From positions 48,374 to 112,373 of the forward strand of contig LUCM01003846.1 of the NCBI GenBank assembly GCA_008360955.1: a stretch of 64,000 nt of DNA, given 5' to 3'. The stretch comes from Fasciolopsis buskii. Taxonomy: Eukaryota > Platyhelminthes > Trematoda > Plagiorchiida > Fasciolidae. Within the stretch, counting starts at the first letter, position 1. Each line of letters starts with the position of its first letter. The notes below the pieces were generated by a model that saw nothing but the letters and a program-made list of their open reading frames with translations, had not been told where the DNA came from and searched no databases. The translations under genes were made by a program, and so were the position numbers. Shown here in pieces: positions 35,540 to 47,284 of this stretch.

Positions 35540-36475
35540 GGTCTACACACGTTTAACAAAATCCATCCAGACGTACATTTTACACTAGAAAAAGAAACAG
35601 ACCACTGCTTAGTATACTTAGATGTGTAAATAAGGCGACAGCAAGACGGATCTGCACAACTATCAGTCTATAAAAAGGCAACGTGGAACGGACGGTACAT
35701 TCATTTTCATAGCTTTGTGCCGTTACAAGCGAAGAGGAACCTAATATGCCGTTTAGTTGATAGAACAATACAAATATGTATGGACGACAATTGAAAATGA
35801 ACTTCGTTTCCTGCGGAGCATATTCGTACAAAATGGATATCCCGAAAGATTCATAAATAAGACTATGGGAAAACACGAAGTAAGGCGAAAAGAAATAGGA
35901 CCATTAAAGAAACCCGTAAATGTTCCTTTGTCTTTCAAGGGTAACACCGAAGCGGAAATTATCAAACGGAGACTGTCAAGTTCAATCAGTGGAACATTCT
36001 TTACTGCACAGTTAAAAACTGCATTCACATCCAAACCGATCATGTTTCCAACTAAAGGACAGACTGTCAGATTCTGCAGCCTCATTCTGTGTGTATTCAT
36101 TCACCTGCTCCTGTGGGACCGGGTATATTGGCCGCACGACCAGGCGTTTGTCCGATCGCGTTCGTGAACACCACCCGGCTTAGTTGAGCACAGGAACAAT
36201 TAAGACAATTACTCGCGCGGTGTGTTCACAACTTGTCCAGTCAAATCACTCAGTGAACGTGACAAGTGCTTTTCGCACCATCTACAAAGTTAGGAGCGGA
36301 CAATCAAGAACTGTCAAGTGTCCCATCTTGAACACAGCCGAGGCCTTATCGATCCGTTTGTTTAACCCTGCTCTATGGGCTCAGAAACAATTTGTCCAGA
36401 CTCTTAAACTTCTCTGGCCCACTTGTCATTATCCGACAAGTGGTCTACAACCTGATCGTGTGACAAATTGATTAA
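35540..36475 (+). mobile_element. Penelope-like element remnant (RT end plus GIY-YIG endonuclease)
   Basis: The plus strand gives FNKIHPDVHFTLEKE and CLVYLDV, then DGSAQLSVYKKATWNGRYIH and SFVPLQAKRNLICRLVDRT (35553-35760). This is the Penelope-like reverse transcriptase end (LDV..., SVYRK.TW...Y..F.S..P...K..LI). After ELRFLRSIFVQNGYPERFI at 35794 and a linker, the frame changes and CSCGTGYIGRTTRRLSDRVR with EHHPAWL-type residues follows (36100-36180), the GIY-YIG nuclease signature with its conserved Arg. Several frame breaks and a stop after EHHPA make it non-functional. It lies antisense in the intron between exons 4 and 5. Confidence 0.88.
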
Positions 36476-38179
36476 TTACACATACACACAGACACATTCT
36501 TAGAGTTGTGAACTGATGTGACTGCAAACCGATAATTTTCCTTGAACCATCTCCAAACCATATTTAATGTTATGTATTGGCATGAATACGAATAACTGAA
36601 AACGAGCTTGTCCGCCACGTTGTGTTGTTCTCAATGTGTTCCGTGGGATTTTTTAAACGATTGAATCCTGAACCCGATTTTTTAAATCCGGCTGGCGTTG
36701 ATAAAGCTGTCAGCGAAACAACTGAGGTCAAGATACTTGGCTGGGTTGAAGTATACAGTCGGTTATGCGCAGTGTAATATAAAGGTTCGTGCAAAGTAAG
36801 CAATTATCGTTCAGATAAACACAATTTCCTTGACATTCCCGCCTTAATTCAGTCAGAGATATTTTCTACCAAAAGGTACACAACCTTTTACGGTTACCAA
36901 ATTAGTCTGATAGTGCGATTTTAGTAGGAGGCATGAATGTGTAATTCGACTGTCCTTGAATGAGACGTAACTGAGAGCCATTTCCCATAAATCAAGAAAC
37001 AGTGACCGGTTGCTAACGTTGTACTCAGATTACCGCCTGTTTTTCATCAATACGGACTTCAAACATTCAACTCGTAGGTATGCTACTGGGAACCCATGCT
37101 TTTCCACTTATAAATGAGCCCAGATCAGTCATATCGCAATTAGCCGCAAATGGCGAGCTGTTGACAGGATCCCCGGTCGTTCACATCTACTAATAACACA
37201 CGTTATCCTGCACCAAGCTGTCATTGTGCTTCGGTGAGAGTTACAAACACATAAATCAGCATTGACTGGTCTGCGACCTGACGTCCCTTCTCCATCAATT
37301 TTCCGAAATGAACCAGCAAAAAATCTAGAATGAACACCACGTAATAATCATAACCAAAACTCGTCGCTTATTAAGAGTACTATGCCTTAGTTAATTTTCG
37401 CTTGGTTCATCTTGCCGTGAAACCTTGATCTCTAACTGTTGTTTGCGCCTTATCTGCGTATGCCAGTCCATTTGGTAAAGTAGCGGGTCAATGCAGAGAT
37501 CGAGAGAGTCGGAGATGGAATCAACCTTTGCTGTGAGAAATTTCCGCAGGCCCCTTTATTTCATCCCCAGCAACGGAACACTGTATATGCACGAAACAAC
37601 TTGCGAAATTGACGATATGTCCATTTATGATCAATAACATCTGATTGTACGCTGGTCAGAGTTCTTTAAGGAACCGTTCATTTGGATTCCAGCATCACTT
37701 TCTTTCATATTTATCCCAGGACGATTCCCGTGATGTTTCAACAAATCCTTATAGGGCAGAGATTCGCGTGGATTTTGTTACTGGAATCTCATTTGAATCC
37801 TCAGAAGCGCATAAGGATGAAGAATCCATGTAAGAATCTTACGTTGATTCGTCGGAAGTGTACAAATACGGGGATGGTTGGAGAGGAGGGTACCAGATAG
37901 GCATACCCAATGAGTGGCAATAACCACGAAACCGGTCGTGTGCTTCAGGGAAAGTTTTGTTTAACCATCCGTATGCAAAACATATTAGTGGATACAAAAC
38001 GCTAGAATTAGTTCACCAAAGGCTGGCTCTTGGAGAAGAACCCTTCGTCGTAAAGGGAATCGACTGTTCCCTATTTCTAAGGACTCACGCGGTGACTGCA
38101 TTAACCGTAATGATATTCGCCCAATCCCGATGGAGCTGAAGCTGTTAACACTAGTCTTTCTGTGCATGCAACACTTATA
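36476..38179 (-). other. intron sequence, unassigned
   Basis: Short frames only (62-77 codons). No recognised motif or RNA. Confidence 0.4.
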
Positions 38180-38790
38180 ACTACATGTATTTTGCGCAAA
38201 TCTGAATACAAATCATGTACCATCGGAATTATGACGAGGGACGAAAACAATGAACAAGGAGAGAAGAAAAATAAACAAATTGCGGAAGTCACCACACATG
38301 ATACCTTCTTTACCATCCACTTCCACGTCATGGACTGTCCTTCGAGATCCATGGTTCCTCTGTGGGCTTCATGCTACCCGGTTGCCCAAGCCAAAGTAGA
38401 GGGTTGACCGAGTGTTTGATCCTACGATCTAACCCAGAAGGCAGCAAGACGACCTGAGGATCTATTTGACTGAAGACCGATAAAAGATTGCACAGTCCAT
38501 AAACCCTTCCGATGGAGCAAACGCTCTGGATACACAGTATATCCCTTCGTCACAGATGCCGGTGAGAGTAGAAATGACTGTCATCACAACTAGAACAATC
38601 AACCTTGCGGAAAACGCTGGACATTTGCGTCCGTCTTCTAATTTTTGTGAAAGCACCGCCAAGAGAAGGCATCGCTTAGGATTTAGTCGACATAATCTAT
38701 TCAAGATGCACTGTCGTTTGAGTGCATTTCCAGAGGCTTTCAGGGCCAGTAGCTGACGCGAAGCCTGAGACATCTATCTCCGACATCTGG
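38180..38790 (-). repeat. interspersed family 2 copy
   Basis: Minus-oriented copy. The reverse complement gives CTCACCGGCATCTGTG, TCCATCGGAAGGGTTTATGG, CTTTGGCTTGGGCAACCGGG, GAACCATGGATCTCGA and TCATAATTCCGATGGTACAT, the same order as in the 31-kb copy. Confidence 0.7.
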
Positions 38791-39412
38791 AGTGAGTGAG
38801 TATGAACAGTGAACTCGCGAGTAGGGGGCTGTTTTGCTCGGGCTGTGGATGCTTCGAACAGGTCTTTATTTTCAGACAGCTGTTAAAGCACCATCGTACT
38901 TTTCAAAGTCCAACATCCGTTGCGTTTACTAGATTTCCATAATTTAGTGGAATTTCTTTTTCCATATACAAATAAATTTACCTTGACAATCAAATTCATT
39001 CATCTTTGACTAAGCTTATTGCAGATTATAAACAAATGCAATAGGGGAAACCTGTAAATAAATTCATGAAATATACTGACCCTTTTTATACCTCGAAGAT
39101 GCTAGGACCCTTAGGATATTAGCAAAGGGCAAATATATATCCTGTGCTAATATACATATATGTATACATAATACAAACTATGGACTAAAAACTGACTGAC
39201 CCGAGAACTTTCAAATCAGGCATGTCACAATCTGCCACTGTAATGCAAGTTCTTTTACATCTCGTAGTAACCGATGCCGAGCTAAATTCTAACACCTGCG
39301 TTTGCCACGTCATACTATTCGTTTGACGCTGTTTCAAAGTGGGCGAGTAGTTACTAGTGCTGAAGCAATCATATTTGGCATGCAAGCAAAGAAGAACTAT
39401 GTGAGGATGTCT

Positions 39413-39431
39413 GCGTGTGTGTGTGTGTGTG
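39413..39431. repeat. (CA)n tract at the 5' splice site of exon 4
   Basis: On the gene strand the donor GTAAGT is followed directly by a CA tract of about 19 bases. Confidence 0.9.
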
Positions 39432-39437
39432 ACTTAC

Positions 39438-39979
39438 AAACAGTTCCAGTCGAGCCCCGGACATCTGCGCATCAGACCGCGGAGACGAGACAAGACGAAT
39501 TTGCAGGCCGGAAATACGAAGAAGCAAAGGGGGGCTAGACACCTCTAACTGATTCGTGGCTCCCATGGTCACTGGTAGAGGACTGTTAGCCACAGAGGAT
39601 AGCCACGGCAGCCAGCCAGTACCTTTGTCAAAGTGGAAAACCGGTTCACGATCCAAATCACACAACAACGGAGTCGGATAGTGTCGCATAGATTTGCCCA
39701 GTCTTAGCAACACCCGCAACGGCAGATATTTTGCCCAGTACGCCTCCGATTGATAGAAGAAGTGACCGATAAGAAACGGGGCCGAAGGCAAATGAAGACC
39801 TTGCAAGCATTGATGAGTTGGGGGAAAAAATAAACAACCGAACAATATTCCAGTTGGATCATCGATAAATTTGATCGAATTCACGGACCCGCGATCACCA
39901 TTCTGTATGCCGGGGACAACATTCGGGATGAATGTATCGTATGGTCGGAACAAGTAAGGTCGCGACTGATTTGACGGGA
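39438..39979 (-). CDS. SARA/endofin-like gene, exon 4: central DUF3480 block
   Basis: A 542-bp exon. The acceptor TTCAAATACAG ends at 39980 and the donor GTAAGT is at 39437-39432. It enters with two bases, completing an Ile codon with the last base of exon 3, and exits in phase 0. It encodes about 180 residues: YLFRPYDTFIPN, HLPSAPFLIGHFFYQSEAYW, then AKYLPLRVLLRLG, YPTPLL and a REPVF motif. In vertebrate family members the same order is a GGFL strand, the segment ending WAKVFP-RLMLRLG, YP-PL and KPLFGE. It is the longest exon here and one of the best matches. The antisense frame is also partly open but is only a shadow. A CA tract begins directly after the donor. Confidence 0.92.
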
Positions 39980-40177
39980 CTGTATTTGAAAAAAGATGAA
40001 AAATATCTATTTGTATACATGCACGTGCGAGTGCAGAAAGAAAAGAAGAATGCACTAAATGCCGAAGAACAAGCGTGTTCGCATATTCTAATCATTTGAA
40101 ACCGCTTTACTAGCGGTGATGAAAACGAGTGTCATGACGTTCCAAAAAGTACATGCCCAAGCTTGACTCGCTCTATC

Positions 40178-40179
<2 letters not shown>

Positions 40180-40208
<29 letters not shown>
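40180..40208. repeat. (TA)n microsatellite
   Basis: TA tract in the intron between exons 3 and 4. Confidence 0.95.
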
Positions 40209-40211
<3 letters not shown>

Positions 40212-40724
40212 CATAAAAAGGGGCCCCCTCATGTCCACAAGGCTATACATCTAAATGCCACTGTCCCCCAAAGTTTACCAACCAAAAACCCGTCTAACAA
40301 ATGACCGCGAATCAAATTTGAAGCGAACTCGTGGTTGATTAGGTCAATCTGTGACGTACGTATCACCACTCATGCACCTCTGGTCGCCCTTGGCTAAACA
40401 CCCACTAATTGGTTTTGATCTTCGACAGTTACCAGAATCAAAACAATGAGTTCATACATGATAGAAGCGCGTTGTGCGGACAAGGAAATAAATAAACAGG
40501 TACAAACGAGGAAGCGTATTCATTGATGTAGTACATATGCATACGTGAACAATCTAACATTCTGACTGCTTCATTTAAAAAGCATTTTGTATGTTCATGG
40601 GTACATTTAACTGACTGCACCAAGAAGTCTGGCCTTACGCTACTTCCGGTAATGTTTGTTATCAGGTACGTTTCCTGATTGTTTGTCTACTATCATTTTA
40701 GTATATGTGCCATGTGTGAATGCA
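40209..40724 (-). other. intron sequence, unassigned
   Basis: Nothing recognised. Confidence 0.4.
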
Positions 40725-40925
40725 ATGGTAGGACCATATCCCATAACCACTGGGGCCGACTACACGAGGGAAGGGAGGCTCCGGAAACGGGGGACTCTAA
40801 AACTTGGAAAGGCACAGAACCATCTGAGGCCTCACTCGGTCGGGCGTGATAACGGGACGCTCGACGGTGAAATTGCCAACTACCGAGACTGAAAAGAATT
40901 GTGAAAAAGAGATTTTGATCCAACT
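40725..40925 (-). repeat. SINE family 1 copy
   Basis: Shares CCATAACCACTGGGGC, CTAAAACTTGGAAAGGCACA, GAACCATCTGAGG and GGTCGGGCGTGATAACGGG with the consensus order of minus copies. Confidence 0.7.
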
Positions 40926-41539
40926 AACAATTTTACCCAAACATCTGCCTGCCTCTGTCAGGCAAAAAAAATCAGAGCTATTTTTTAGGATATGAATTGT
41001 ACGCAATTCAACAGCCGGAGTTCATGTCAGACCAACTGCGCATATAACATTCAAACGGTTGTTGATTCCCAAAAATCAAGTTGAAAACCGAATCGTGGTC
41101 TCTGTGACTAAACCATTTTGGTAGCATGTACATGGCAAGTTTGGTATGGCGCATGGTGGATGAGTTCTCGTTCTTACCACAGTGCAAGCCTCGTGGTTCT
41201 GATGTCTGGGAAACCGATTTACCCGCATTGTTTTACTCGGTTGTCATACATGATAATGCATGCATATTAACTTGGCCGGGACAGAAACAAGATGTGGAGT
41301 AATAGTGGATTTTTTGTGTCCATTTAGTGACCAGGCAAATCTTGAAATCGGACAAAATAACCGAGCAAGCATACTGCACTAACGGTACCCTAAATGCTAA
41401 TGCCATAAGAAAACAGGTGAATATTTGGTATTATATGCATACGCACATAAGATATACATATATGCTGTGGAATGGGTGCATCTTATAGGCTTGAAAACCA
41501 GAGAAATTTCAAGAACGATAGACAACTGTGACGGTGGTA

Positions 41540-41690
41540 CGTCTCGATGGGTCAAATATAGTAGGAACCCGGGCGTTAGCATATTGCCACCTGACACTAA
41601 CTTTACTGGCCGTGACGGGACTCGAGCCTGTGACTTTCGGAGCAGCAACCACTTAGTCTACTCGATTACCAATGGGAATGGGGTGGAGTT
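41540..41690 (-). repeat. tRNA-like SINE fragment next to exon 3
   Basis: On the minus strand TAGACTAAGTGGTTGCTGCT is A-box-like and CAGGCTCGAGTCCCGTCACG is B-box-like at normal spacing. No clean acceptor stem is visible, so it is more likely a SINE head than a tRNA gene. It starts only about 15 bases downstream of the exon 3 donor. Confidence 0.45.
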
Positions 41691-41707
41691 ACCCGATTAC
41701 CACTTAC

Positions 41708-42041
41708 TTAGAGCAATCGTGTCCGATGTGACTGTATCAGTCGATTGCCGTTTCTGCTGCTGCTGCTGCTGCGATGGTGGTGGTGACGGTTGTTGCTGGC
41801 TTACAGCCAAATACAATTGTTGGTAGAATCGATAAATGCACAACGGAGGTAGTTCTTCCCCCGGACGACGTTGGATAATCAGTACAACTTCTTGTTGCCC
41901 GAATGCTTGCAAACCGAACGAGGCGAAGCACCAAGCTGGTTTCCGTAGACAACAAGACAATTCCGTAGCGTGGACACATAGGTGGACGTTACGTGTCAGA
42001 GCCAACGTGATTCCCAGAGGCGGGTTACGAACTGTCAGTGA
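41708..42041 (-). CDS. SARA/endofin-like gene, exon 3: start of C-terminal DUF3480 domain
   Basis: A 334-bp exon, phase 0 in and one base out, with a perfect GTAAGT donor at 41707-41702. It encodes the first block of the conserved domain: the NPPLGITLALTRNVHL strand, then WCFASFGLQAFGQQEVVLII and a segment ending IYRFYQQLYLAV. This matches the family pattern in which a WCF..GL...GQ.E motif is followed by an amphipathic helix. Next comes a Gln/Pro-rich insert (QQQPSPPPSQQQQQQKRQ) encoded partly by six CAG codons at 41754-41771, which looks lineage-specific. An alternative acceptor at 42031 would require a 34-bp microexon at 42224-42257; the 42041 acceptor is simpler. Confidence 0.88.
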
Positions 42042-43333
42042 CTGATTTCGACAGCATGACAAAGTGCACATGAAAGATATATATATAGTTTATATATTTA
42101 TAAACACAGTAACTATTTAGCACAATTTTTGTAAGAGACAAATGTACAAGTAGCTCAATTTGAATGGGAGAGGAAAAGTCAAGGAAAGGCATGGGGAACC
42201 GCATCACAATAAGACCAACCGACCCCCTGGGGACGGTTGATTTTCCGTGAGTGTGGACTGGAGGGATAAAAAAATCAAGAGCTTTAGACCATCCACTATT
42301 CATACAAGTATGGTTACGTCTGCACAAATACTTTTTGTCTGTTCAGTATTCTCGAAACCGTCTTGTCTTTCCCCGTTACATATCATATTCAGCAAGAAAG
42401 ATGAACGTGTAGACGAGCGAAAAAGACACACTAGTACAATTTATCGTCTCGGTTTGAAACAACGTCGGAAGAAGTGCCGGAAAAGGATAAAAATTAGAAA
42501 ACAAAATGGAAATTTTCCCAACCGGACAAATGCAAATGATAATTGGTCATTTGATCGATTGGTAAATTTACCTTACCAAACCTCGCCAAATCAATGGGTG
42601 ACGGGAATAACAGGGCACAATGTATCTAATCCAGTGACCAAAGACGTACACGTGTGTGTGTGTGTGTAGATGTGCATCCTTGTGGGGGTGTGTGGATGAA
42701 CGAGTGCACCATAATGAATTCTCAAGTCGGTAATGGACACAGATGCACATACATGCGGAAAGACAACTAGTAAGTGAATGAATGATTGATTGACTGAATG
42801 AATGAATGAATGTGATACCAAATGAATGAGCGGATAAATTAATGAATGAGCTAACAAACGGACAGTCTAACGGGAAATTAGATCTAGACAGACAGGAGGC
42901 AAAATGAATCAGAATAACAAAGAAAATGAATGAGTTCTGAGGACTGTACGACAGAATGTGGTTTGGGGTGCGCGATTATCTCGAACGTAGGACCGCCTAT
43001 AAATCCAATTTGCGTAGGAGAAAAATGGGCTGATTGGTTTTAGAAGAATCTTTGTCAGCAACACACATATTAGTAGACAAAGGTATAAAAACATGTGGAA
43101 AAGAATATAGGGAAATTACTGAACGATAGAATCAACACTAATTTATGTTTCTTTAAACTGTTTTTTACGTAATTGTGAGTTTCAAACATTGTTGCTCGAT
43201 ACACCTTGATCACCTAGACGACAGAATAACCCGATTAGAAAAATCGTTATTGAGAAGACTAGAATTTTTTTCAAAAACGATTATAACGTTCGAATTGATA
43301 ATCACGTAACACAAAGTGACGCGGAAAGCTTAC
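42042..43333 (-). other. intron between exons 2 and 3
   Basis: Contains a TG tract at 42652-42667 and an irregular (TGAA)n tract at 42775-42840. The plus frame 42247-42669 (140 codons) is basic and has no recognised motif. Confidence 0.5.
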
Positions 43334-43533
43334 CGAGGAAATAGAAGAACGGGATGACGGAACAACGGGATTAGTGTCTGTCGTCGCCGTGGGAAGGCAT
43401 GACCAATCTGCGGAACAAACACCAGAGGGACTAGCTTCTGCATTACGGTAAATCACGTCCGTGAAGGCCGATTCTTTGGAGAAAAGTTTTGCTAACAACA
43501 CGCTTTTGGGTGGATGTCTGCGTAATGATAGCT
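43334..43533 (-). CDS. SARA/endofin-like gene, exon 2 of window (linker)
   Basis: A 200-bp exon. The acceptor is TTTTGCAG just upstream of 43533 and the strong donor GTAAGC occupies 43333-43328. Entry is with two bases and exit is in phase 0. It encodes about 66 residues starting LSLRRHPPKSVLLAKLFSKE and ending in a Ser-rich tail (SSRSSISS). This maps to the variable linker before the conserved C-terminal domain, so it is supported by splice signals, open frame, strand and position rather than by residue similarity. Confidence 0.6.
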
Positions 43534-43574
43534 CTGCAAAACAGATATGTAAACGGAATATTGATTAGGACGAA

Positions 43575-43850
43575 TTTGAACGACGGCTGTCAGGTGGATT
43601 AAGCACCTGTCACTCCCTCTCCAGGAAAGAAAATAAGCCAAGATTCGAATTCCAGATACCCTGGTTACTTTGGTGATCGATGTCAATGCGTTGTCGCCCG
43701 GCTCGTTATCACATGACTTCGTGGGGACTTAGGTGATCCTATGACATTCCAAGCTTCAAGGTCATGGCTGAAGAGTCACCTCTTCCTCAGTGTAACGGGA
43801 CCTGGTATTTATGGGACATGCCCTTTCTGCACGAAACAAGATAAGAAAAA
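43575..43850 (+). repeat. SINE family 1 copy
   Basis: Has GGTGGATTAAGCACCTGTCA, then B-box-like AAGATTCGAATTCCAGAT, followed by the TTTGGTGATCGATG region and the GGGACATGCCCTTTCTGCAC tail. It begins about 40 bases upstream (in gene sense) of the acceptor of exon 2. Confidence 0.75.
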
Positions 43851-45029
43851 CTTCTATGCACAGAAGTCACCTACGTCGGTACTCGTAATTAGATGATCCA
43901 GTTTAAAAGTGTAATTTATTGATGATCGCCTGGGAAAACGCTAAAAATGCAGTTGTGCCTACTTTTAACGATCCAACCAACAGGAATCTGTGCAGTAATA
44001 AGCACATGCATATTCTAAGCATTGAATCCCGACCCACTGACCATTAATTCAGACTTTGCTTTAATCGGTAAAACTGTTTTCAGATGCTAATTTGCAAACA
44101 CCATTACGGACAATTTGCAAATACTTTCCACTCTGATTTCCTACAGTTTGCATCTGATGAATTTTAGCGGTGAAAACTGAGAATTGATTAATGCAAAATG
44201 GCCCCACAACTGTACGGTAGACACGAATGTAAGTCACTAACATTTATCGAATATCTCATGAGTCGGAATGAAGAGCGAACTGAAGGTGCAGCGGCGAATT
44301 ACGAAGTGTATATTAATACACGCTAACCTTTCTCTTTCACTCAGAAAAGCTGTCGCTGATGTCGTTGACGAAAGAGAAGAAATGGTTTGGGTGAGTGCTA
44401 CATACGTGAACCTGTGCCCATACTTGATCTCATACGCTTTATCGTGACAAATGTTGCAACACTTTATCAGATTAGAAGTGATAAACTCCGGATCAACCGT
44501 TTTGAAACGAGTAGACAGCGCCCAACTGAATACAATGAAATTACGTTAGTGCTCCAGTCTAGAAAGAAGAGCTCAAACTAACCTGATGATTTTACAAAAA
44601 ATGTATCATCAGGAAATACGGAGAACTTTAACTTCGTCGATTTCGCTAAATGCGATTTGTTCACAACGAAATCACAGTTCTTTTGACAGACTCATCCCAT
44701 TCGTTCCTAACGCTTCTCATTGACGCCTTCTCCAGTAATGCGCGGTTATCCTTAGACGATTGGCTTAAACGGATATGGAGGCATTTTGACAATTCAAAAG
44801 GCACTTATCTTGAAGGAATTTAGTTTGAATATCAACGGAATTTCCAGGATAAACAGACACAGGTTGTGTATATTTCTCAATAAGAACTGCCGTGGAACTT
44901 TGAAGATAAGCAGACACTTTGTAGGAATCGACCAATAAATGGCCAAGAATGATGGTTTTATACGTTTTATTACTGTTCACCCGACGCTATATCCAATGAT
45001 ACGAGTTAATATAGGACTTATGGTACGGT
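43851..45029 (-). other. intron sequence, unassigned
   Basis: No recognised frame. A small hairpin (CCTGATGAT with ATCATCAGG) lies at 44581-44612. Confidence 0.4.
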
Positions 45030-45180
45030 CGAAGCAGTGAAAACAGCGTGCCCCATAGCTTCTAGGATCCATTGCATGGAGGAGGAAGTGGTAATCGTGA
45101 CCATTAAACCTGAATTGGCACAGTACCACATAAGGCCCCTTTAGGTCAAACGTTGTAGCTAGTTACAGGGGTAAATTCCA
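45030..45180 (-). repeat. SINE family 1 copy, diverged
   Basis: Shares GGCACAGTACCACATAAGG, TAGGTCAAACGTTG and GTAGCTAGTTACAGG-type blocks with other minus copies. Confidence 0.5.
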
Positions 45181-45929
45181 AAGCAAAGCAGACACAACAT
45201 TTGCTAGGACAAGATAACCACTTTCTGGCAATAGGCACTACCAAGGAGTGATGTGGTTCTATGTGTTATGCCCCGCACTTTCTAAACCTAAATCGACGTA
45301 TGATTCGAGATTTTTGGAAAGTCAAAGAAGCAACTGGGTACTACTGAAATCCTTATCTGTGGCCAGAGTGAAAGTATACGTGTTTAAAAAATGCTGTTAA
45401 CTGCGGCGTGTTGAATAGGATTGCTCGAAAGAACTGCGTGCCTTCCATCCAGTGAAACTTAACAGATGTGTTTGCGACAAATGGTTTAACTGTACGAGCG
45501 GACAAAAAACGAATTAGGTTAGTCAAATTCATTTAGGGTGCGTCCATTTCTTGGCACTGGAATGAATGACGAGTTTGTTTCCCCAAATTAACTGCGTACA
45601 TTAGTCTGTTGTAAACAGTTTCGGTGCCGTATGGCGTACATGTATTATAGCGCAGCGGCTCGACCTATTGAACCAATGTAGCACTTATTCACCTTAATGA
45701 GTACGGTGGAGACATAAATATGAATGGATTAGAACTAAATCGAAATCCGAACGGCCCGAGGAAGTTGGGTTATGTGTTGGACATGTCCTGAATCACTGTA
45801 CGCTATTCTCCGAGGCAGGTAGTGTTTGAAAAATGAGTCAACATGGGCAGCCGATCACGCGCAAAAAAGATATGACATTCTTAACCAGCGGACTGGCTCG
45901 TGTTCAAAGACAGTTCGCCTACTTCTCCA

Positions 45930-46300
45930 TTGAGTTTTGCGCTTTCTCAAGACACAGACCCGGCATCTGACCCTTACAACATTACTTCGGTTTGGGCAAC
46001 TGGTTATTGTGAAGCTTACAAAAGATTCATGGACTTCGCTGGATGGCCGGTGATGTGGAGATGGAGAATGGAAGAACTAGCATGTGTTCTGAACTCTGCA
46101 CTGTTTCTTCTTTCACTTTTTTCGCCCAGTTGTCTCCGCCCTTCGCCATGATTACGATTGCGCATTATTTGCATTCCGATATATATAAATATATACATAT
46201 ATATACTGCCAGGTTAGGGTCCGCAAGATTCCCTTCCCAAGTGATGATTAGAGACATTATGTGATATGGCTCAATGTAACAGTCAATGTTATGAAACTCG
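45930..46300 (+). repeat. family 2 copy (3' part), TA tract, then family 3 start
   Basis: 45930-46185 matches family 2 (CGGTTTGGGCAACTGGTTAT, GGCCGGTGATGTGGAGATGG, CTTCGCCATGATTACGATTG). After a TA-rich tract, 46205-46300 matches family 3 (GTGATATGGCTCAATG). The two families may therefore be parts of one longer element. Confidence 0.6.
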
Positions 46301-46885
46301 AAATCCTTCCTCTTCCTTATAACTTTCAAATTGTTACCTTTTAAGCGATCCTTCTCTATTTATCGTTCATTTTCTTTTTTGAGTAGCCTGTTCTGTGAAT
46401 TGGTGACCAAAACTAAAGCCCATTGATGCTGGGTAGATGGTTGTAAAAACTGAGCTGAACTGAACGCTGTAAGCATACAAACCGAGCGTTTTTGATTTTT
46501 TTAAGCTGAGGAACGCTATGACATAAACAGATTTTTGTGAGCTACTGTTGCAGAAGGAGGATTTCATAAATTGCACGGATAACGCGACATTGTTTTAACT
46601 ATCTGTTGATTAGACCACGTGCGAAAATGAGCTGCACGCCACAAAACTGTGTGACATATAAGCAAAATAAGCCGATAATCTTGGGGACCGAAAGTATCGA
46701 ACTTCTATGTACAAGTGGTGATCGAAGCACGTTTGGGAAGAGAAATTCGATGAATCACCTACAACTCTATTACCCAGAATGAGTCACGATAAAGTAGTGA
46801 CGCTTGTCCGGCGTGTAATAGAAATGACACGTTGTTTCTAATTTACCATGTTCATTGATTGATTTGTTAAAAAATTCTGTGCAGA

Positions 46886-47118
46886 TGGAATCATCATCAT
46901 CATCATCATCGTTCAGCGTTAAACAGCAAGGCAAGCCCCACTGACCGCTGCCTTTCCCCAGAGTTACACGTTTATATAAAAAGAGTGAATATCCAACGAG
47001 CAGGGAGTGGACCTACACAGGCGGGAAAAGATAAGATGCTGCTGCAGCCAACACACGGAACACAGCCTAACTGTACAAACGCACGCGTTTTCAATCATTC
47101 TGATTCGATAGAAAATGA
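46886..47118 (-). repeat. repeat R: LINE/SINE 3' end with (GAT)n tail
   Basis: On the minus strand a body of about 210 bases ends in GCTGAAC and then seven GAT units. The same body and tail are at 62143-62366 with point differences, so the two are real diverged copies. The GAT tail suggests a non-LTR element end. It abuts the left edge of duplicated block A exactly. Confidence 0.65.
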
Positions 47119-47284
47119 GAAGGAGAGAAGAAAGCAACCCGTCTCCCGTTCAAGTTTCCATATAAATGTGGGGATAATTTTTGAGAAGTAACGGTCATGG
47201 TTTACGGCAAAACTGCATTTTTTTTTTAGCGCAAATTACGGTCTTGTGGAATCCATTATCATGCTAATGCCGTTCCAAATTCTG

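Noticed and set aside
39302..39538. plus-strand frame over exon 4
   Set aside because: Antisense shadow; the minus strand carries the conserved motifs and splice sites.
42224..42257. 34-bp microexon between exons 2 and 3
   Set aside because: Phase would fit the 42031 acceptor, but the donor is poor, and the 42041 acceptor joins exon 2 directly without it.
44581..44612. CTGATGA with a nearby hairpin
   Set aside because: A simple palindrome without a GAAAC box or helix II; not a ribozyme.
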